Assembly (NCBI RefSeq): GCF_946190375.1
Contig: NZ_CAMIAF010000021.1
Location: 1 to 39,966, forward strand
Reading direction: 5' to 3'
Source: Streptococcus mitis
GTDB taxonomy: Bacteria > Bacillota > Bacilli > Lactobacillales > Streptococcaceae
Length of the DNA stretch: 39,966 nt
A program made the translations under genes and the position numbers. This document shows, one piece after another, positions 1 to 8,640 of the stretch (positions are counted from its first letter, which is position 1; each line of letters starts with the position of its first letter). Below the pieces are notes generated by a model. The model was given only the letters and a program-made list of their open reading frames with translations, made no database searches and was not told the origin of the DNA.

Positions 1-488
1 GTCTTATTGGAAAGATTAATATCTTTGAGATGAATGTGGCAAAGTTCAGAAATTCTGATGCCTGTTGAAAGTAAAAGTGAAATAATTAGTAGATTTCTTT
101 CAGCGTGTTGTTTTTGATAATCAGTTTTAGATAGAGCTACTCTCTGCTCTAAATATAAAAAAATACTTTTCAGAATGTCATACGGAATCGTTTTAGGCAA
201 TATTTTTTCAGTTCTAAATTGAAAACGCAATTGATTGAAGGGGTTCTCTTCAATTATGTTCTGGTATTTTAGATAGTTATAAAACACCTTCATACAAGCA
301 ATTTTTCTTCTTAATGTATTCGTTTTTATGTTAGATCGTGTCAACTGTTCTATATAGGATTCGACATTATCATAGTCTGAGTTATAAAATTGCATAAGAT
401 CATTCTTATAAGCGCGAATCGTGTGTGAACTCAAACGCTTATGAGTTTTGCAATAATCTAAGTAAGTAGAAATAAGTTTATAATCCAT
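1..488 (-). CDS. Tyrosine site-specific recombinase (integrase), N-terminal part, cut by window edge
   Basis: The reverse strand is open from an ATG at 488 to the window edge, about 162 codons, with AAAGGAG seven to eight bases upstream. The translation starts MDYKLISTYLDYCKTH and has the SAM-like core-binding domain of XerC/XerD-type integrases (LSSHTIRAYKNDL, TLRRKIACMKVFYNYL, ENPFNQL). It then enters the catalytic domain, where TGIRISELCHIHLKDI carries the first catalytic arginine; the remaining catalytic residues, including the tyrosine, lie outside the window. It is transcribed away from the island, as integrases at element ends often are. It could excise the element, invert the neighbouring cassette (repeats at 544-573 and 4080-4109), or both. 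Family assignment is firm; which sites it uses is inference. Confidence 0.88.
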   Translation of the reverse strand, partial: MDYKLISTYLDYCKTHKRLSSHTIRAYKNDLMQFYNSDYDNVESYIEQLTRSNIKTNTLRRKIACMKVFYNYLKYQNIIEENPFNQLRFQFRTEKILPKTIPYDILKSIFLYLEQRVALSKTDYQKQHAERNLLIISLLLSTGIRISELCHIHLKDINLSNK

Positions 489-543
489 AAAAATCTCCTT
501 TATCAATAATCATGCTATTATAAACCTATTTGAGTGCTTTGTA

Positions 544-573
544 TAGTGATAATAAATTGTTATCAATAGGAGA
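544..573 (+). repeat. Left copy of 30-bp perfect inverted repeat, candidate recombination site or operator
   Basis: Identical, in inverted orientation, to 4080-4109. It contains 9-bp arms TAGTGATAA (544-552) and TTATCAATA (560-568), inverted copies of each other with one mismatch, around the asymmetric 7-bp spacer TAAATTG (553-559). It ends with the ribosome-binding sequence AGGAGA of the following gene. A TATAGT -10-like hexamer (542-547) overlaps its outer edge. Confidence 0.9.
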
Positions 574-577
574 ATTT

Positions 578-1840
578 ATGGATACCTTGCAGAAATTTGA
601 ACAGCTGTACAATGATGCAGTATTTACATACCAGAATCAACTTCCTCTATGCGCAGCAGAGAATGTTGTATCACCATTTTCTAAAATTATGCTCTCTTCA
701 TCACTACAAGAGAAATATCTTCTAGGAGCAAGTTCGATCTACCAAGAAAATAATTTTTTAGGGAGTAATAAGCTTTTTGAATTTAATAGTTTACTAAATC
801 AACTATGCCTTGAACTATACAGTGCACAATATGCTGATGCACGCACTTTATCTGGGATTAATGCTGTTACCTCATTACTAATGACATTATTTGAAGTAGG
901 GGACACTGTGTACATTACAAGTGATGAATATGGCGGTCATACCTCAATAAAGAAAATATGTCGAAGACTAGGGATAGTTACTAGATATATTCCTTATGAT
1001 TACGATAAGTTAGATTTTGATTACGACCGATTAAATAAAGCTCTTATAGAGGAAAATGCTAACGGGGTATTAGTTTGTCTCTCTGATGTATTATTCCAGC
1101 CTAAGTTAGAAAAGATTGACTTACCTGAAGACTGTATATTATTGTACGATGCCACCCAAACCTTAGGTTTGATTGCAGGTAAAGAAAATAAAAATCCCTT
1201 TGAATATTTCAATAGTAGCGATGATAATTTCATTATGTTTGGTGCTGCTCATAAAACTCTTCCAGGGGTGACATGTGGTCTTATATTGACAAATAATCCA
1301 TCGTTACTTCAAAAATATGAAGCAATCAATCCTGACTTCTTAAGAAATACCCATTTTCATCACATTCTCAGTTTAATAACAACTTTGATTGAATTTGAAA
1401 AATTTGGCAACGCCTATTCTCAAAATATTCGGGAAATGGTCAAAGACCTTTCTAAAAAGTTAAAAAGGAATGGCTTTATCTTAGTAGGTGATGAACGGTA
1501 TTCTGAAACTCACCAGATTTGGCTCTCTTTTCCTAATCAAATTGAATTAGACGCCTTTTTTGAAGCATGTTGCCATTATGGCATATCCGTAACAAAGCGA
1601 GAAAAGAAAATCTATAATGATTTTGGGATTAGGATTGGTTTACAAGAAATCGCACGCTATAATTGGGAAATTGATATTATTGATACTGTAGCCACGATAC
1701 TAACGGCAATAAAAAATAATATGCCTAGCGATGAAATCACTAAGCATGTTGATAACTTTGTAAAAGCAAGACGAACTCTGAACTATACTTTTTCAGATGC
1801 ACAGGTTAACCAATTTAAGCAAAGTTTACATGACAGTTAA
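578..1840 (+). CDS. PLP-dependent enzyme resembling serine hydroxymethyltransferase
   Basis: The predicted protein has 420 residues from the ATG at 578, preceded by ATAGGAG; the frame is open upstream to a TTG at 530, but that start has no ribosome-binding site. Several stretches line up with fold-type I serine hydroxymethyltransferase: LCAAENVVSP (compare the ASENFVS motif), the small-residue TLSGINAVTSLL helix, YGGHTS, and GAAHKTLPG, whose Lys226 is where the Schiff-base lysine is expected. In DATQTLGL the aspartate is kept but the histidine common in true SHMTs is replaced. Length is close to GlyA (about 418). The sequence is so diverged that the substrate cannot be named; it is unlikely to be the housekeeping glyA. 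It is convergent with the NTPase gene and shares its 5' repeat. Confidence 0.75.
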   Translation: MDTLQKFEQLYNDAVFTYQNQLPLCAAENVVSPFSKIMLSSSLQEKYLLGASSIYQENNFLGSNKLFEFNSLLNQLCLELYSAQYADARTLSGINAVTSLLMTLFEVGDTVYITSDEYGGHTSIKKICRRLGIVTRYIPYDYDKLDFDYDRLNKALIEENANGVLVCLSDVLFQPKLEKIDLPEDCILLYDATQTLGLIAGKENKNPFEYFNSSDDNFIMFGAAHKTLPGVTCGLILTNNPSLLQKYEAINPDFLRNTHFHHILSLITTLIEFEKFGNAYSQNIREMVKDLSKKLKRNGFILVGDERYSETHQIWLSFPNQIELDAFFEACCHYGISVTKREKKIYNDFGIRIGLQEIARYNWEIDIIDTVATILTAIKNNMPSDEITKHVDNFVKARRTLNYTFSDAQVNQFKQSLHDS

Positions 1841-4072
1841 AGGTATAAAACAAGACAGTTTTTTCGATAATTTTTGGGCAATATTAGAAGTATCATAATA
1901 CTCTAACAGCCTAGCATACTTAGAGAGTTTATCAAGCATGTCATAGTCATGTGTTAGGTAATAATAAGCTAATTGGAATTGCACTTTATTCAATAAAGAC
2001 TCTGTCTGAATGGCTCGATGAATAAAATTTAAATCTTTTTGTGTAACTTTAGCATGTTGCTCCTGCAATAATATCCTTCCAATCATTGCATTGTGATATA
2101 AATTAGTATCTCCAACATTTTTTGAAAATGCAATAGCTTTATCATAGAAATCATAACTCGCTTTATAATTCTTTTTAGAAGATTGGAAATAGAACTTCTC
2201 ACGGTATAATTCCCCAGCTTCAAAATAATAATCATATAAAATTCTTAATTTGCTATTCTCTAAACTCTTAATATTTTCTATTAAGAGTTTTTCTGCTTTT
2301 TCTAAGTTATTACAACATTTACGATAAAAAATAATATAATGACGTTGAGCGAATAATACTATCTCGTTACCAGACTGTAAACTATTTATTTTATTTTCCA
2401 ACTCTGCAAATTTTCTTTTCAGGTGTTTTTTTCCTTGAAACATATCAATTGAAAAGGCTGAATATAGCGAACGAATTTGATAATAGATTTCTTGACTATT
2501 GTTGGAAAGTTTACGAAAATTCTTAGATATTTGGCTTAAGTCCTCACCGATGTGCCTCTTACAATGCAAGATTAAATAGTTACAACGCTCTTGTTGTGCA
2601 GAAGATACGGTACTTGTTGCCAGTAATAATTCTAAATTTTCAATAGCATCTTGAAAGGAATTCGTTAAATGTAAGAGATCACAGAAATTAATCTTATAAG
2701 ATATCGCTTCGGTTCGAACATTTCTATAGATTAGGTTGTTATTAAACACATCGCAATCATTTATTTTATCGATAATATCTTTCGCGTAGTTGTAATCTCC
2801 TATTTTTAATATAGAAGAAATAAAACAGTCAAAAAAAACATTAATAATTTTATCAAAATCAAAAAAAGCTTGAGGTCCGTTTTGTAAAATTATCTCACCC
2901 AAATATAGTAGATATTGATATTTTTCATTGTTGTACAATTGTTTTAATATTTGAATAAAGGTTGAATAATCATTTTTTATTGCGATAGGCAGTCGTAGTG
3001 ATAATTCTAAAAAATTTTCCTGACAATGTATTTTATAATAATCCAGTAATTTTACGTACACGTACTCATTCTTTAAGTGTGAGAGATACTGTTCAGCAAT
3101 GAGCGGATTTAATTCAATATTCTTTGTGGTTTCTTCAAATTGAATCAACCCTTTTGATGACAAAGACATTATTAGGCCAATATCAAAAGTGGAGAATAGT
3201 TCCTCGGTAAAGTCATGATATAGAATTTTATTCAAAGCGATTGACTGCAAGAGGTCTCTCTCTTTAGCAGTGCAAATGGCTAATTGAGATGATATCACCT
3301 CCACGAGTTCATAGTTAAGCGGGCGGCGTTTTGTTTTGAAAAGATAGTCTACATAGACAGGAATGCCTTGAGTTAGGGTAAATACTCTTGAAAGATTGTC
3401 TTCATCAATATCCAATCTACGTAGCTTTGCTAGTTCAGCAACTTGTTTCGCATCAAAATTCTTTATTTCTATTTGAGAAGATTCCTTAGGATTAATATAA
3501 TTTAGCCCTACAACAATCTTATACTGAATATGATAATTATCTAGAAAAAAATTGATTATATTGGCGTATTGTGCCGGAGCAATATTATCTAGGATAATCA
3601 GACATTTTTTACGACCAAGGAGACTATTAAGCCAATTATAAAAATCAAGTGGACTGACTATCTTTATTTCAGTAATTTTCTCCAGTTCATCAATTAAATT
3701 TTTCTTTTCTAAATCGATATACAATGAAAATTTTATGCATTTTTCTTTTTTATCAAGGACTCTATCATGTAGTTTTTTCAGTGTAATTGTTTTACCGCGT
3801 CCTAGAGCACCGTATACAATAGTTAGTTCCTGTTCTTTTATGAGTTCCTGAAGAATTTCTTGGATTTCCATTTCTCGTTTTAAATAAACATTATCCTGTA
3901 TGTACTGTTTGTTCTTGAAAATATCCTTACGTTTTTTATGCTTTTGCAGATAATGTTGTGCAAATTTCTGTGGAATTTTGAATATGAACAATATGACCGA
4001 TATAATTATGGGGGTAAAAATTTGATAAAAATTGGGATATTTTGCTAATAACTCCTCTAAATATTTAAGCAA
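1826..4072 (-). CDS. Membrane-anchored STAND-like P-loop NTPase with helical-repeat C-terminus
   Basis: About 748 residues from a TTG at 4072, eight bases after AGGAG; an in-frame ATG at 4126 would add 18 residues but has no ribosome-binding site and lies upstream of the shared repeat. Near the N-terminus is one hydrophobic segment (FTPIIISVILFIF), then a basic stretch, then an NTPase with Walker A GALGRGKT (about 88-95) and Walker B CLIILDN. The remaining 450 residues are rich in paired helices, as in TPR-like repeats (for example KNYKASYDFYDKAIAFSKNV). That layout, anchor then NTPase then helical repeats, resembles STAND signalling ATPases, some of which are antiphage sensors. Its 3' end overlaps the PLP-enzyme gene by 15 bp. 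No function can be assigned from sequence. Confidence 0.72.
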   Translation of the reverse strand: MLKYLEELLAKYPNFYQIFTPIIISVILFIFKIPQKFAQHYLQKHKKRKDIFKNKQYIQDNVYLKREMEIQEILQELIKEQELTIVYGALGRGKTITLKKLHDRVLDKKEKCIKFSLYIDLEKKNLIDELEKITEIKIVSPLDFYNWLNSLLGRKKCLIILDNIAPAQYANIINFFLDNYHIQYKIVVGLNYINPKESSQIEIKNFDAKQVAELAKLRRLDIDEDNLSRVFTLTQGIPVYVDYLFKTKRRPLNYELVEVISSQLAICTAKERDLLQSIALNKILYHDFTEELFSTFDIGLIMSLSSKGLIQFEETTKNIELNPLIAEQYLSHLKNEYVYVKLLDYYKIHCQENFLELSLRLPIAIKNDYSTFIQILKQLYNNEKYQYLLYLGEIILQNGPQAFFDFDKIINVFFDCFISSILKIGDYNYAKDIIDKINDCDVFNNNLIYRNVRTEAISYKINFCDLLHLTNSFQDAIENLELLLATSTVSSAQQERCNYLILHCKRHIGEDLSQISKNFRKLSNNSQEIYYQIRSLYSAFSIDMFQGKKHLKRKFAELENKINSLQSGNEIVLFAQRHYIIFYRKCCNNLEKAEKLLIENIKSLENSKLRILYDYYFEAGELYREKFYFQSSKKNYKASYDFYDKAIAFSKNVGDTNLYHNAMIGRILLQEQHAKVTQKDLNFIHRAIQTESLLNKVQFQLAYYYLTHDYDMLDKLSKYARLLEYYDTSNIAQKLSKKLSCFIPLTVM

Positions 4073-4079
4073 TTTAATC

Positions 4080-4109
4080 TCTCCTATTGATAACAATTTA
4101 TTATCACTA
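4080..4109 (-). repeat. Right copy of 30-bp perfect inverted repeat, candidate recombination site or operator
   Basis: Exact inverted copy of 544-573, with the same 9-bp arms and 7-bp spacer and the same AGGAGA ribosome-binding sequence, here serving the NTPase gene. On the reverse strand TATACT lies just upstream as a -10-like hexamer. The repeat is translated in the same frame (SDNKLLSIGE) in the extended forms of both bracketed reading frames. Confidence 0.9.
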
Positions 4110-4434
4110 GTATACCATAAATTCATTTTTAGTTGTTTGATTTGTATAATGATTTTTTTAGTTAAAATTAGATGATATTGGCCAACTATAAATTAAAACA
4201 CTGTTTTGAAATTATATCGAATACTTTGGAGTCAATTACAAACTTACAACGACTAGAGAATTGTGTAGTTTGAAGGAAATAAGTACAAGTTTATTAGAAA
4301 AGTAGCATTTTATAGGATTATCACGAAAAATTCTAATTTTAGAATTATACTTTCTATTAATTTAGAACATGTTTTTTTATTTTTAAATGTTATAATAGTG
4401 TTATCAAGTAAAAGTAGCATACTATAATTGGTAA

Positions 4435-4623
4435 CAATATAAAATTCTACGAAAGACACATGGCCTGACAAAAACAGATTTGCTCGAATTGTATAAATTT
4501 TACGCAATAACCCTTAGCTGTTATAAAAAACGAAACAAGTACCATTTCAACAGAATTTATAGTCACTATTTGCCAGGAATTCATAGAAGATGTGTCTATG
4601 TTTCAAAAATAGATCAAGGTTAA
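4435..4623 (+). pseudogene. Open coding remnant of unknown family
   Basis: The frame is open for 62 codons and ends at TAA 4621-4623. It has no in-frame start with a ribosome-binding site; an ATG at 4460 is in another frame. The translation has protein-like composition (LTKTDLLELYKFYAITLS, HYLPGIHRRCVYVSKIDQG) and looks like the C-terminal end of a lost gene. I do not recognise the family, and a chance open frame is possible. Confidence 0.3.
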
Positions 4624-4653
4624 GCATCTGTCACTCTTCAATGATGCCTTTTT
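4624..4653 (+). terminator. Weak terminator-like hairpin upstream of gajA
   Basis: A five-base stem GCATC / GATGC followed by CTTTTT, directly after the stop codon of the remnant at 4435-4623. The stem is short, so function is uncertain. Confidence 0.35.
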
Positions 4654-4739
4654 GTGTAATAGAGTAAGATCGAGGAAGAGATGTTGAAGGTGGGACAGGA
4701 ACGGTTGTGTGAATTAGTTTCAGGTAATGGAGATAAGAA

Positions 4740-6839
4740 ATGAAGTTAACAAAAGTAATTATTAATAATTTTAGATCATTCGGTGAAAGTCAAATTATTG
4801 AATTAAACAATCAAACGGTACTGATTGGGAATAATAGTTCGGGAAAAACAACTGTATTACAAGCATTGAGTAAGCTGTTTTCGGACAAACAAAATGATAG
4901 AATAATTAAAAAAAGTGATTTTCACCTTCCAAAAGGTTCAAGGCCCGGAGAAAATACTAGAAACCTCTTTATAGAAACTATTTTTGAGTTTGATGAACTT
5001 GATGGAACTCTCTATAGTCCAGCAATTCCATCGTTTTTCGAACACTTTACAGTTTCTCAAGATGGTGCAAAACCTTTTTTACGAATCAGATTAGAATCTT
5101 CCTGGGAAGATGATGGAACAGTTGAAGGAAGTGTTGATACTCAAATCTATTATATTTCATCTGATGAAGAAATCATTAAAGATGAGGACAGGCATCGTGC
5201 TCCTAGAAAGGATTTGGATAAAATTAGGGTACTTTATGTACCTGCTTCAAGAACGCCTGAGAAGGAGTTGGGTAATGCTTCAGGTAGTATGTTAAGTAGG
5301 TTGGTAAATAGTATAAATTGGACCGAAGATGAGATAAATGAAATTACAGATAAAATTGATGAGTTGAATAGCACCTTTTTATCTGAAAATGGAGCATTAA
5401 CTCAGATCAACAATGAGATTCAGAAATCATGGGAATTATATCATGAAGATAACCGTTTTTCTCAAGCAGAGTTGATTATTAATTCTTCTGAGATGGCGGC
5501 AGCACTTAGACAGATTGCCTTAAAATTTTCACCAACAACCACTGAAGAAGCATTTACAGTTTCAGATCTAGGAGATGGACTGAGATCTATTTTTTATTTT
5601 TCACTTGTTGATTCGATACTTGATATTGAGTTAGAAATTACCAAAGACCGTGAAGAAAATCCTGATAATCCAAGATTTAAGTTGATTCCACCAGTACTAA
5701 CTATCTTAGCAATAGAAGAACCAGAAAATCATATTGCTCCACATCACATTGGAAAACTGATAAAAAGGTTTAAGCAATTAGGCAATAATGACAACTCTCA
5801 AGTAATTTTAACGTCACATTCTCCAGCTATTGTAAAAAGAATTGACCCAGAAGATTTGAGGTATTTAAGAATAGAAAATAATGACAGAGTTCTTCAAACC
5901 ATTGTTTCTGATATACAGCTACCTCAAGCTATAGATGAATCTTATAAATACATTAAGGGAGCAATTCAAGCCTATCCTGAACTATATTTTGCAAAGTTAG
6001 TAGTACTGGGTGAAGGTGATAGTGAGGAACTGCTATTACCAAAGTTTTTTGATTTACTTGGACTGGAAATTGATAGTTCTCAGATTTCAGTAGTTCCTTT
6101 AGGAGGTAGGCATGTTAATTATTTTTGGAAATTATTGAACGCTCTCAGGATTCCTCATATTACCTTATTAGATTTCGATAACGAAAGATATGGAGGTGGC
6201 TGGGGAAGAATTCAATATGCAATAAAACAATTGATACTAAATGGGGTTGCTAAAGAAAAACTTGTTACTGTAACAACCGAATCTCAAAAATCACGAGTTC
6301 TAGATGATGATGAGATTGATAAAATAAAGGACTGGAAGATTGATAGACCTGATAATCAGTTGCTTGAGGGGTGGATTAAAATGTTAGAAAAGTTCAATGT
6401 GTTCTTTTCTGCACCGCTTGATATTGACTTCTTAATGTTACAACATTATCGGAAATATTATCTGGGTATGTTATCTTCGAAAGAAGGACCAGTCATTTCA
6501 TATGCTGATTCAGGCGGGAATTGTAAAAAAGTAAAATTAACTGATTTGGATCGTATTGATAAATTGCAGTTTGAAGGTCTCGAAAAACGTATAGTAGAAG
6601 CAAAGATAGCTACTTTAAAGGATAAGAGTGGACCAGGGGATAGTTTTACTAGAGAAGAGAAAGAATTAATGATTTGGTATCAATATTTCTTTTTAGGTAG
6701 AGGAAAGCCAACAACTCATATGCAATTTTTATCATCTATTAGTGATGATGAATTAACAAGAAATCTACCCGCTGTATTTGAAAAAATAGTTAACCGTGCT
6801 GAAGAATTACTTGGAGATATTGAACATGGTGAAGAGTGA
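4740..6839 (+). CDS. gajA: Gabija protein GajA: OLD-family ATPase/TOPRIM endonuclease
   Basis: This 699-residue protein begins MKLTKVIINNFRSFG, typical of SMC/RecF-like OLD ATPases. Walker A GNNSSGKT is at 30-37, an ABC-type signature region (SDLGDGLRS) near 275, Walker B ILAIEEPENH near 322, and the HSPA switch near 360. A C-terminal TOPRIM domain follows: GEGDSEE (about 424) and LLDFDNE (about 477) supply the acidic metal-binding residues. In Gabija, GajA forms the oligomeric sequence-specific DNA nickase that partners GajB and is activated when nucleotides are depleted during phage infection. GGAG eight bases before the ATG supports this start. The protein is longer than the best-known GajA (about 580), mostly in the C-terminal third. 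The overlapping UvrD-like gene makes the Gabija call strong. Confidence 0.9.
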   Translation: MKLTKVIINNFRSFGESQIIELNNQTVLIGNNSSGKTTVLQALSKLFSDKQNDRIIKKSDFHLPKGSRPGENTRNLFIETIFEFDELDGTLYSPAIPSFFEHFTVSQDGAKPFLRIRLESSWEDDGTVEGSVDTQIYYISSDEEIIKDEDRHRAPRKDLDKIRVLYVPASRTPEKELGNASGSMLSRLVNSINWTEDEINEITDKIDELNSTFLSENGALTQINNEIQKSWELYHEDNRFSQAELIINSSEMAAALRQIALKFSPTTTEEAFTVSDLGDGLRSIFYFSLVDSILDIELEITKDREENPDNPRFKLIPPVLTILAIEEPENHIAPHHIGKLIKRFKQLGNNDNSQVILTSHSPAIVKRIDPEDLRYLRIENNDRVLQTIVSDIQLPQAIDESYKYIKGAIQAYPELYFAKLVVLGEGDSEELLLPKFFDLLGLEIDSSQISVVPLGGRHVNYFWKLLNALRIPHITLLDFDNERYGGGWGRIQYAIKQLILNGVAKEKLVTVTTESQKSRVLDDDEIDKIKDWKIDRPDNQLLEGWIKMLEKFNVFFSAPLDIDFLMLQHYRKYYLGMLSSKEGPVISYADSGGNCKKVKLTDLDRIDKLQFEGLEKRIVEAKIATLKDKSGPGDSFTREEKELMIWYQYFFLGRGKPTTHMQFLSSISDDELTRNLPAVFEKIVNRAEELLGDIEHGEE

Positions 6840-8640
6840 GGAGTGGCTTCCTAAAGGAGATATCATTTTAGAAGAGACTGCATTAGGAGCCGTCAAAGAT
6901 GTGATTAACTGTTTAGTCATTGCTGGACCCGGTGCGGGGAAAACTGAATTACTAGCTCAAAAGTTAGACTATTTATTCTCTACAAATAAATGCGTTTCTC
7001 CGAAAAAAATTCTAGCATTAAGTTTCAAAACGGATGCTGCATCAAATTTGAAAGAAAGAGTGAAAAAACGTTATGGTGCTGAATATGCTTCTCGATTTAC
7101 CTCTCTAACTTATTCATCATTTGAAAAGAGGATTTTAGACCAATTTAGAAATGTTCTTCCTGGAGAGATAAGACCGTCGAAAGATTATTTGATTGAAGAA
7201 ATGGAAGTCATAAAAGAGGTTCTTTATAGAAATGGATTAAATACTACTGGAATGAGTATGAATAGCATTAAGGAAATTGCAGAAAGTATTGCCTTGAGTG
7301 ATAATGATTCAATTATAAAAAATGATCTGTTAAAAGGTACTCAGAGTAATAAGCCAGTCCTTTTTTACAGACAAATAACAAAGTTGAGTACTCAAATAAT
7401 AGCTACTAACGAATACATCCGTAAAGCACTTCAAATGACATACGATTTTGTATTTCTAGATGAATTTCAGGATACTACATATGCCCAGTATAATTTATTA
7501 AAAACTTGTTTTTTAGGTTCGTCTTGTAAATTAACAGCAGTTGGAGATAATAAGCAAGCCATTATGAGATGGGCAGGTGCAAATCCTGATATTTTTCCAG
7601 ACTATATTCTAGACTTTAATTCAAATGAATATCAATTGTTGATGAATCACCGCTCTGTACCTAAACTTGTAGAATTTCAAAAAGAGGTTCATCAGATTTT
7701 AAATAGTAATCACAGTTCTATTCAGACAAATAATTATCCAGAATTTCAAGAGGGTGAAATAACATTATTTGAATTTGAAAATGAAAGTTTAGAAGCTGAG
7801 TTAATTGCAAATGATATAGAATCAAAAATTCAAGGAGGTATACGACCATCAGAAATTTGTATCCTAGCAAAACAGAAGGTTGATGATTATAGTTCAAAAT
7901 TGATAACTACATTAAGCAGTAAAGGGATTAAAGCAAGAATTGAAAATGAATATCAAGAGCTTTTAAAAGACCCTACTTGTAACCTATTATTAGATTTAAT
8001 ATCATGCAGTCAAGGAAAACGAGATCCTTTAATTTGGGAAAATATTAGTAATTTTTATGGAAATATCAATGGAATAGATGAATTTACTGATGAATTAATT
8101 TTAGCAAAATCCTATAAGGAGATTGACAATATAGTTAGTGATATTACTTACCTAATTTCAAATGTTATTCCCAATGAAGAAAGTATGCTAAAATTAATTG
8201 ATTGTATTATTGAAAAAATAGATGAAAAAAGAATTATTTCCAACTTTTCAACATACAATGGAAAAAGTGACCTAGATATCATTGTCAAGAACTTTTCAAA
8301 GTTATTATACAAAGAATATTCTCAAACACAAGGTGAATGGCTAGATATAGTCTCTAGTTTCAAGGGTGAAAACTCAATTCCAATTATGACTATCCATAAG
8401 AGTAAAGGATTAGAATATGAGGTGGTCTATTTTCTAGGCTTAGAGGATTCTGCATTCTGGAATTTTAATCATCAACCTGAAGAAGATAAGAGTGCCTTCT
8501 TTGTCGCACTTTCAAGAGCAAAAAGTTACCTAATCTTTACATACTGTAAATTGAGAAATAATAGGTCGCAAAACAATAGAAATATTAATGAAATCTATTC
8601 ATTACTGATTCAATCTAGTTTAGTTGATGTTGTTAATTAA
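6826..8640 (+). CDS. gajB: Gabija protein GajB: UvrD/Rep-like SF1A helicase
   Basis: A protein of 604 residues from the ATG at 6826, with GGAG nine bases upstream inside the end of gajA; the two genes overlap by 14 bp, so they are probably translationally coupled. SF1A helicase motifs appear in order: Walker A GPGAGKTE (about 34-41), VFLDEFQDT (motif II, about 212), AVGDNKQAIMRWAGA (motif III), TIHKSKGLEYEVVYFLGL (motif V, about 522) and VALSRAKSYLIF (motif VI). In Gabija the GajB helicase-like subunit docks on GajA and hydrolyses nucleotides. At 604 residues it is longer than the reference GajB (about 494). It is followed by a strong hairpin. Confidence 0.9.
   Translation: MVKSEEWLPKGDIILEETALGAVKDVINCLVIAGPGAGKTELLAQKLDYLFSTNKCVSPKKILALSFKTDAASNLKERVKKRYGAEYASRFTSLTYSSFEKRILDQFRNVLPGEIRPSKDYLIEEMEVIKEVLYRNGLNTTGMSMNSIKEIAESIALSDNDSIIKNDLLKGTQSNKPVLFYRQITKLSTQIIATNEYIRKALQMTYDFVFLDEFQDTTYAQYNLLKTCFLGSSCKLTAVGDNKQAIMRWAGANPDIFPDYILDFNSNEYQLLMNHRSVPKLVEFQKEVHQILNSNHSSIQTNNYPEFQEGEITLFEFENESLEAELIANDIESKIQGGIRPSEICILAKQKVDDYSSKLITTLSSKGIKARIENEYQELLKDPTCNLLLDLISCSQGKRDPLIWENISNFYGNINGIDEFTDELILAKSYKEIDNIVSDITYLISNVIPNEESMLKLIDCIIEKIDEKRIISNFSTYNGKSDLDIIVKNFSKLLYKEYSQTQGEWLDIVSSFKGENSIPIMTIHKSKGLEYEVVYFLGLEDSAFWNFNHQPEEDKSAFFVALSRAKSYLIFTYCKLRNNRSQNNRNINEIYSLLIQSSLVDVVN

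Larger units (their letters stand above)
4127..4739. other. AT-rich intergenic region with a coding remnant
   Basis: About 610 bases without a convincing intact gene. It contains the remnant at 4435-4623, a weak terminator-like hairpin at 4624-4653, and a 20-codon ORF (4681-4743) that starts after AGGAAG and overlaps the gajA start. That short ORF may be a leader or chance. No clear consensus promoter for gajA was found. Confidence 0.5.

Noticed and set aside
530-577. TTG-initiated N-terminal extension of the PLP enzyme across the inverted repeat
   Set aside because: No ribosome-binding site precedes the TTG, while ATAGGAG precedes the ATG at 578. The extension may matter only if the cassette inverts.
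4310-4507. 65-codon reverse-strand ORF in the region before gajA
   Set aside because: No ribosome-binding site, composition of translated AT-rich DNA, and it overlaps the more protein-like plus-strand remnant.
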